From: Pseudomonadota bacterium
Lineage (GTDB): Bacteria; Pseudomonadota; Alphaproteobacteria; Rhodospirillales; Rhodospirillaceae
Reading direction: 5' to 3'
NCBI GenBank assembly: GCA_023396465.1
Contig: JAEWWF010000156.1
Span: 1-13,116 of the forward strand
DNA length: 13,116 nt
The notes below the pieces were generated by a model that worked only from the letters and a program-made list of their open reading frames with translations, was not told the DNA's origin and ran no database searches. This document shows, piece after piece, positions 9,171 to 13,116 of the stretch; the stretch's first letter is position 1, and the number at the start of each line of letters is the position of its first letter. Position numbers and translations under genes: made by a program.

Positions 9171-10679
9171 CTACTTCCAGATCGGTTTGCCGCTGCCGGG
9201 CAGGCCGTAACTGTCCCACTTGCGGGTGACGGTGTCGATCACCTCGTCGGTCATGCGGATCTTCTCGCCCCACTCGCGCTTGGTCTCGGGCGGCCACTTG
9301 TTGGTGGCGTCCAGCCCGATCTTGCCGCCGAGGCCGCTTTCCGGCGAGGCGAAGTCGAGATAGTCGATGGGCGTGCCCTCCACCACCGTGATGTCGCGCG
9401 CCGGGTCCATGCGGGTGGAGATCGCCCACATGACGTCCTTCCAGTCGCGGCAATTGATGTCGTCGTCCACCACGATGACGAACTTGGTGTACATGAACTG
9501 CCGCAGGAACGACCACACCCCCATCATCACCCGCTTGGCATGGCCGGGGTAGGCCTTCTTCATGCTGACCACGGCGATGCGGTAGGAACAGCCCTCCGGC
9601 GGCAGCCAGAAATCGACGATCTCCGGGAACTGCTGCACCAGCAGGGGGATGAACACCTCGTTCAGCGCCTCGCCCAGCACGCTCGGCTCGTCGGGCGGGC
9701 GGCCGGTGAAGGTGGACAGGTAGATCGGCTTGCGCCGCATGGTGATGGCCGACACCCGGAACACCGGGAACAGCTCGACGCTGTTGTAATAGCCGGTGTG
9801 GTCGCCGTAAGGCCCCTCGTCGCCGAACTCGTCGAGCATGACATGGCCTTCCAGCACGATCTCGGCCGTCGCCGGCACCTTGAGCGGCACCGTCTTGCAG
9901 TCCACCAGCTCCACCTTGCGGCCGCGCAGGAGGCCGGCGAACTGGTATTCCGACAGGGTATCGGGCACCGGCGTCACTGCGGCCAGGATCACCCCGGGGT
10001 CGGCGCCGATGACCACGGCGGCCGGCAGCGGCTGCTTCTTCTCCTTCGCCCAGCGGGCGTAGTGCTGGGCGCCGCCGCGATGCTTCAGCCAGCGCATGAG
10101 GGTGGTGTTCTTCCCCGTCACCTGCATGCGGTAGATGCCAAGGTTGAAGGCGTCCTCCCGCTTGCCCGTGGGCCCCTGGGTCACCACCAGCGGCCAGGTG
10201 ATGAGCGGCGCCGGCTCGCCCGGCCAGCAGCCCTGCACCGGGATGCGCGACAGGTCGACGTCGTCGCCGGTCAAGACCACCTCCTGGCAGGGGGCGGAGC
10301 CGACGGTCTTCGGCTTCATGGCCATGACCGTCTTCAGCAGCGGCATCAGCTCCAGCGCCTCGCGCCAGCCGCCGGGCGGTTCCGGCTGCTTGAGGAAGGC
10401 CAGCGTCTCGCCCACCTCGCGCAGTTGCTCCGGCGTGCGGTCCATGCCCCAGGCGACCCGCTCCACCGTGCCGAACAGATTGACCAGCACCGGCATCTCA
10501 TGCGGCGTGCCGTCCTCGCGGCGGACATCCTCGAACAGCACCGCCGGCCCCTGTTCGGCCAGCAGGCGGGTCTGGATCTCGGTCATTTCCAGGTGGGTGG
10601 ACACCGGCGTGCGGACCCGCACCAGGCGGCCCTCCCGCTCCAGCCGGTCCATGAAATCGCGCAGCGACGCAAAGGGCAT
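9171..10679 (-). CDS. ubiD: UbiD-family decarboxylase (3-polyprenyl-4-hydroxybenzoate decarboxylase)
   Basis: Prenylated-FMN-dependent decarboxylase of ubiquinone biosynthesis, removing the carboxyl group of 3-polyprenyl-4-hydroxybenzoate; the cofactor is made by UbiX, not seen here. The 502-aa length matches E. coli UbiD (~497 aa). Motifs include FNLGIYRMQVTGKNTTLMRW (metal/cofactor-binding Asn near residue 179), GADPGVILAAVTPVPDTLSEYQFAGLLRG, DEFGDEGPYGDHTGYY, FTGRPPDEPSVLGEALNEVFIPLLVQQFPEIVDFWLPPEG and the C-terminal VVDDDINCRDWKDVMWAISTRMDP. I placed the start at the ATG at 10679, which gives MPFASLRDFMDRLEREGRL, closely like other UbiD N-termini. A TTG 33 bases upstream (10712) is in frame but has no ribosome-binding site. 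The AAGGA before the ATG is somewhat distant (13 bases). Its fit to the canonical UbiD supports the ubiquinone role over aromatic-acid decarboxylase paralogues. Confidence 0.94.
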   Translation of the reverse strand: MPFASLRDFMDRLEREGRLVRVRTPVSTHLEMTEIQTRLLAEQGPAVLFEDVRREDGTPHEMPVLVNLFGTVERVAWGMDRTPEQLREVGETLAFLKQPEPPGGWREALELMPLLKTVMAMKPKTVGSAPCQEVVLTGDDVDLSRIPVQGCWPGEPAPLITWPLVVTQGPTGKREDAFNLGIYRMQVTGKNTTLMRWLKHRGGAQHYARWAKEKKQPLPAAVVIGADPGVILAAVTPVPDTLSEYQFAGLLRGRKVELVDCKTVPLKVPATAEIVLEGHVMLDEFGDEGPYGDHTGYYNSVELFPVFRVSAITMRRKPIYLSTFTGRPPDEPSVLGEALNEVFIPLLVQQFPEIVDFWLPPEGCSYRIAVVSMKKAYPGHAKRVMMGVWSFLRQFMYTKFVIVVDDDINCRDWKDVMWAISTRMDPARDITVVEGTPIDYLDFASPESGLGGKIGLDATNKWPPETKREWGEKIRMTDEVIDTVTRKWDSYGLPGSGKPIWK

Positions 10680-10916
10680 GGTGGTTTCGTGGTCCTTCAA
10701 AGGGTTGCTCAACCAGACCGGATGCGCGGCGGGGCGTCAAGCCGCAATGATGCCGGTGCGGTGCGACATTTTGGGACACAAGGGCTATCTACCCCTTATG
10801 ACTATGCTAAAGTCATGGGGTGGATGCTGGCGGGTATACCGAGCATTTGGGGGCGCCGTCGCGGCGGTGCCATGGGACGCGGCGGAAGCGGGGGCAACCG
10901 TCGGAAGGAACACGGG

Positions 10917-12674
10917 ATGGCTCTGGAAACCGACCTGGGTATGGCGGCGCACGCGGAAACTCCGGCCGAGGCGCGGCGCAACCACCGGCTGGAAAAGCTG
11001 ATCGAGCTGGGCATCGCCCTTTCGGCCGAGCGCAACCATGACCGGCTGATGGAACGCATCCTGCTGGAGGCGAAGGATCTTACCAACGCCGATGGCGGCA
11101 CCCTGTACCTGCGCACCGACGACGATACCCTGCGGTTCACCATCCTGCGCAACGACACCCTGAACACCGCCATGGGCGGCACCACCGGCGTGACCATCCC
11201 GTTTCCGCCGCTGCCGCTGTTCAACCCGCAGACCGGGCAACCCAACCACAACAACGTCGCCACCCATGTGGCCCTGACCGGCACCTCCATCAACATCGAG
11301 GACGCCTACGAGGCCGAGGGCTTCGATTTTTCCGGCACCAAGAAGTTCGACGCCGGCACCGGCTACCGTTCCAAATCGTTCCTGACCATTCCGCTGAAGA
11401 ACTATTCCGGGCTGGTCATCGGCGTGCTGCAATTGATCAATGCCCGCAGCGACGATGGCATGGTCCTCTCGTTCTCCGCCGAGGTGCAGCCGCTGGTGGA
11501 GGCGCTGGCCAGTCAGGCCGCCGTCGCCATCGACAACCAGCAGCTGATCGCCGCCCAGAAACAGCTGCTCGACAGCGTCATCAAGGTGATCGCCGAGGCG
11601 ATCGACTCCAAGTCACCCTATACCGGCGGTCACTGCGCCCGCGTGCCCAAGCTTGCCATCATGCTGGCCGATGCCGCCTGTGCCGAGCAGGATGGCCCCT
11701 TCGCCGACTACAATCTGGACGAGGACGAGAAGTACGAACTGTACCTCGGCGCCTGGCTGCACGACTGCGGCAAGGTGACGACGCCGGAATACGTGGTCGA
11801 CAAGGCCACCAAGCTGGAAACCATCTACGACCGCATCCACGAGGTGCGCACCCGCTTCGAGGTGCTGCGCCGCGATGCCGAGATCGCGATGTGGAAGGGC
11901 ATCGCCGAAGGTGGCGACGCGGCCGCCCTGCGCGCCGAATTCGACGCCGCTTGCGCGGCGCTGGATGCCGACTGGCGTTTCATCGCCGAGTGCAACATCG
12001 GCGGTGAGTTCATGTCCGACGACCGCAAGGCGCGGGTGGGCGAGATCGCCGGCCGCACCTTCGTGCGTCATTTCGACCGCAGCCTCGGCCTGTCGTGGGA
12101 GGAGGCCCAGCGGCTCGCCGAGGCCCCACCGCCGCCGCCGCCGGCGGTGGAACCGCTGCTGGCCGACCGCCCCGACCACCGGGTCGGCGTCTACAATCGC
12201 GGCGAGATTTATAACCTGTGCATCGGTCGCGGCACCCTGACCGACGAGGAACGCAAGGTCATCAACGACCACATCGTGGTGACCCAGGAAATGCTGAAGA
12301 AACTGCCGTTCCCCAAGCATTTGAAGCGCGTGCCCGACATCGCCGGCAATCATCACGAAAAGATGGACGGCACCGGCTATCCGCGCCGCCTGAAGGGCGA
12401 GGACATGGGGGTGTCGGAGCGCATCATGGGCATCGCCGACATCTTCGAGGCCCTGACCGCCGCCGACCGCCCTTACAAGACACCCAAGCGGCTATCGGAA
12501 TGCGTGAAGATCCTCAACTTCATGCGCAAGGACAACCACATCGACGGTCCGCTGTTCGAGCTGTTCCTGCGCTCCGGCGTCTACCGCCGCTATGCCGAGG
12601 AATGCCTGCGCGAAGACCAGATCGACGACGTGGACCTCAGCCAGTACCTGACGCGGAAGGACGCGGCGGAGTAG
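10917..12674 (+). CDS. GAF and HD-GYP domain protein, probable cyclic-di-GMP phosphodiesterase
   Basis: Predicted soluble signalling protein of 585 aa with no membrane segment. Residues ~25-210 form a GAF sensor domain (LMERILLEAKDLTNADGGTLYLR; SFLTIPLKNYSGLVIGVLQLINA). From ~220 onward lies an HD-GYP domain, the class that hydrolyses cyclic di-GMP. Its expected residues are present: GGHCARV, the metal-binding HDCGK (His282-Asp283, Lys286), His452 in INDHIVVTQEML, His479-His480 in HHEKMDGTGYP (GYP at 487-489) and Asp508 in GIADIFEALTAADRPYK. An extra stretch of roughly 130 residues separates HDCGK from the rest and includes a six-proline linker (APPPPPPAV). The ATG at 10917 has GGAAGGAA upstream. 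An in-frame extension reaching back to 9540 merely runs antisense through ubiD. The gene is divergent from ubiD, with 237 bp between starts. The GAF ligand is unknown. Confidence 0.9.
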   Translation: MALETDLGMAAHAETPAEARRNHRLEKLIELGIALSAERNHDRLMERILLEAKDLTNADGGTLYLRTDDDTLRFTILRNDTLNTAMGGTTGVTIPFPPLPLFNPQTGQPNHNNVATHVALTGTSINIEDAYEAEGFDFSGTKKFDAGTGYRSKSFLTIPLKNYSGLVIGVLQLINARSDDGMVLSFSAEVQPLVEALASQAAVAIDNQQLIAAQKQLLDSVIKVIAEAIDSKSPYTGGHCARVPKLAIMLADAACAEQDGPFADYNLDEDEKYELYLGAWLHDCGKVTTPEYVVDKATKLETIYDRIHEVRTRFEVLRRDAEIAMWKGIAEGGDAAALRAEFDAACAALDADWRFIAECNIGGEFMSDDRKARVGEIAGRTFVRHFDRSLGLSWEEAQRLAEAPPPPPPAVEPLLADRPDHRVGVYNRGEIYNLCIGRGTLTDEERKVINDHIVVTQEMLKKLPFPKHLKRVPDIAGNHHEKMDGTGYPRRLKGEDMGVSERIMGIADIFEALTAADRPYKTPKRLSECVKILNFMRKDNHIDGPLFELFLRSGVYRRYAEECLREDQIDDVDLSQYLTRKDAAE

Positions 12675-12739
12675 GGGGAGGTTCTGGCGAGGCGCTCTCT
12701 GTTCCAGATCATCCCCGATGTAGCGCTGATGGCTCACCC

Positions 12740-12765
12740 GGCGCTGAGGCGCCGCGTCCGCGGCG
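12740..12765 (+). terminator. overlapping hairpins after the HD-GYP gene
   Basis: Two GC-rich palindromes overlap about 65-90 bp downstream of the stop: GGCGC-TGAG-GCGCC (12740-12753) and CGCCGCG-TC-CGCGGCG (12750-12765). They are mutually exclusive. There is no T-run, so a terminator role is only plausible. The rest of 12675-12840 shows nothing I can identify. Confidence 0.3.
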
Positions 12766-12843
12766 ATGATTACAGCCGGAGAGAGACAGCGTTTTGCAAG
12801 CATGTCCTGGACACGCCTTCCCCGCCCTGCGCTGGACGCACGG

Positions 12844-12875
12844 AAAAGCCCGCTATCTCACTGAGATAACGGGCT
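12844..12875 (-). terminator. Rho-independent terminator of the tRNA-fMet locus
   Basis: Read on the minus strand, an inverted repeat (12847-12852 with 12870-12875, one C-A mismatch, then 12854-12859 with 12863-12868, 3-nt loop) is followed directly by TTTT. It starts 4 bp past the CCA end of the tRNA fragment, the expected place for the tRNA gene's own terminator. Confidence 0.8.
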
Positions 12876-12879
12876 GATC

Positions 12880-12928
12880 TGGTTGCGGGGAGAGGATTTG
12901 AACCTCTGACCTTCAGGTTATGAGCCTG
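12880..12928 (-). tRNA. truncated initiator tRNA-Met(CAU): 3' portion only, attachment-site scar
   Basis: Minus-strand reading gives CAGG, the anticodon loop CTCATAA, CCTGA, variable AGGTC, T-arm AGAGG-TTCAAAT-CCTCT (perfect 5-bp stem), acceptor 3' strand CCCCGCA, discriminator A and encoded CCA. The CAU anticodon, CTCATAA loop and A at position 72 point to the initiator rather than the elongator tRNA-Met. The 5' half is missing. Upstream (12929 and beyond) there is no D-arm and no matching CGCGGGG acceptor strand, and the outer anticodon-stem pair is already G-A. This is the usual footprint left when an integrative element recombines into the 3' half of a tRNA gene. The fragment itself cannot make a functional tRNA. 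Confidence 0.85.
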
Positions 12929-12952
12929 CTGGCGCAGCCTTCGGAGCGCCAG
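12929..12952. repeat. hairpin immediately beside the tRNA break
   Basis: A perfect 7-bp inverted repeat (CTGGCGC/GCGCCAG) with a 10-nt spacer begins exactly where tRNA identity ends. It lies on the presumed element side and may be a recombinase core or arm structure, or a terminator carried by the element. Confidence 0.5.
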
Positions 12953-13020
12953 AGAAATCCGCCGAAATCCCATCTTGTCGTTCAATGTCAACGCACTACG
13001 GCGCCACACGCGGAAGCCTG

Positions 13021-13048
13021 TTGACACTGCTTGCCCCTCCGATACGCT
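13021..13048 (+). promoter_or_regulatory. putative sigma-70 promoter of the integrase gene
   Basis: A perfect TTGACA (13021-13026) is followed after 16 bp by TACGCT (13043-13048), a weaker -10. Transcription would start near 13055, about 30 bp before the integrase ATG. The TTGACA also forms part of an inverted repeat (TGTCAAC at 12986-12992 with GTTGACA at 13020-13026). Confidence 0.45.
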
Positions 13049-13054
13049 TCCATG

Positions 13055-13074
13055 TACGGACACCATACGGACAC
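13055..13074 (+). promoter_or_regulatory. paired 9-bp direct repeats before the integrase start
   Basis: TACGGACAC occurs at 13055-13063 and again at 13066-13074, an 11-bp period, so both copies face the same side of the helix. They lie between the predicted promoter and the integrase start codon. They could be an operator for autoregulation or arm-type binding sites for the integrase or an excisionase. Confidence 0.5.
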
Positions 13075-13084
13075 GGGGGCAGAC

Positions 13085-13116
13085 ATGGCGCAGAGGATCA
13101 CGGACAAGCTGACACG
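13085..13116 (+). CDS. tyrosine-type integrase, N-terminal fragment cut by the window edge
   Basis: Only ten complete codons are visible (MAQRITDKLT), running off the end. The short sequence resembles the start of P4/phage-type tyrosine recombinases found beside tRNA genes, which commonly open M-x-x-R-I-T-D-K-x-x followed by an arm-binding domain; this is recalled, not searched. Support comes from context: a tRNA 3' fragment 157 bp away, a promoter-like TTGACA, paired direct repeats, and a purine-rich GGGGGCAG just upstream of the ATG. The gene reads away from the tRNA, into the presumed element. Catalytic residues (R-H-R-Y) would lie outside the window, so class and integrity are unproven. 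Confidence 0.6.
   Translation, partial: MAQRITDKLT

Noticed and set aside
10680..10712. TTG start for UbiD
   Set aside because: It is in frame but lacks a ribosome-binding site, and the ATG at 10679 gives a family-like N-terminus.
9540..10916. In-frame N-terminal extension of the HD-GYP protein
   Set aside because: It runs antisense through ubiD. The ATG at 10917 has a good ribosome-binding site and begins the conserved-looking part of the protein.
12880..12956. Complete tRNA-Met gene
   Set aside because: The 5' side has no acceptor strand matching CCCCGCA, no D-arm and a mismatched anticodon-stem base. Only the 3' part is tRNA.
12770..13066. 98-aa minus-strand frame over the tRNA fragment
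   Set aside because: It includes the NLKVRGSNPLPAT-type peptide that results from translating a tRNA T-arm and acceptor, so it is not a real protein.

Overview
The window is high-GC DNA with dense, strongly G/C-ending coding sequence. The protein set looks alphaproteobacterial: two-subunit glycyl-tRNA synthetase, a bacterial-type pyruvate phosphate dikinase, UbiD, and an initiator tRNA-Met sequence of alphaproteobacterial type. My best guess is a Rhodospirillales member such as Magnetospirillum or a relative. That assignment is recall-based and was not tested.

Layout. Positions 10-5667 hold a tight same-strand run, glyQ-glyS-ppdK, with gaps of 4 and 11 bp, so probably co-transcribed. A structured intergenic repeat (about 5677-5853) separates it from a MeaB/ArgK-type GTPase gene (5880-6791). 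An unrecognised 187-aa gene follows (6923-7486), and a symmetrical hairpin (7493-7518) closes this plus-strand block. It faces a minus-strand pair: pmbA/tldE (7539-8894) and ubiD (9171-10679). Between them lies a GC-rich repeat of about 80 bp in two near-complete copies plus a fragment. A divergent gene for a GAF + HD-GYP protein (10917-12674) follows; it is a likely cyclic-di-GMP phosphodiesterase with a long insertion in its catalytic domain.

Right edge. Positions 12847-12928 carry, on the minus strand, the 3' portion of an initiator tRNA-Met gene with its CCA end and a Rho-independent terminator. The tRNA sequence stops inside the anticodon arm and its 5' half is absent. Beyond the break come a hairpin, a promoter-like sequence with a perfect TTGACA, two 9-bp direct repeats one helical turn apart, and an ATG opening a reading frame (MAQRITDKLT...) that reads like the N-terminus of a tyrosine-type integrase. 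I read this as the left boundary of an integrative element inserted in tRNA-fMet, with nearly all of the element outside the window.

How the genes fit together. Most are housekeeping: glycine charging, pyruvate/PEP interconversion, chaperoning of a B12-dependent mutase, TldD/TldE peptide processing, and ubiquinone synthesis. I see no new multi-gene system within the window. The points that repay a second look are the element boundary, the two intergenic repeat families, the HD-GYP insertion and the unrecognised 187-aa protein.
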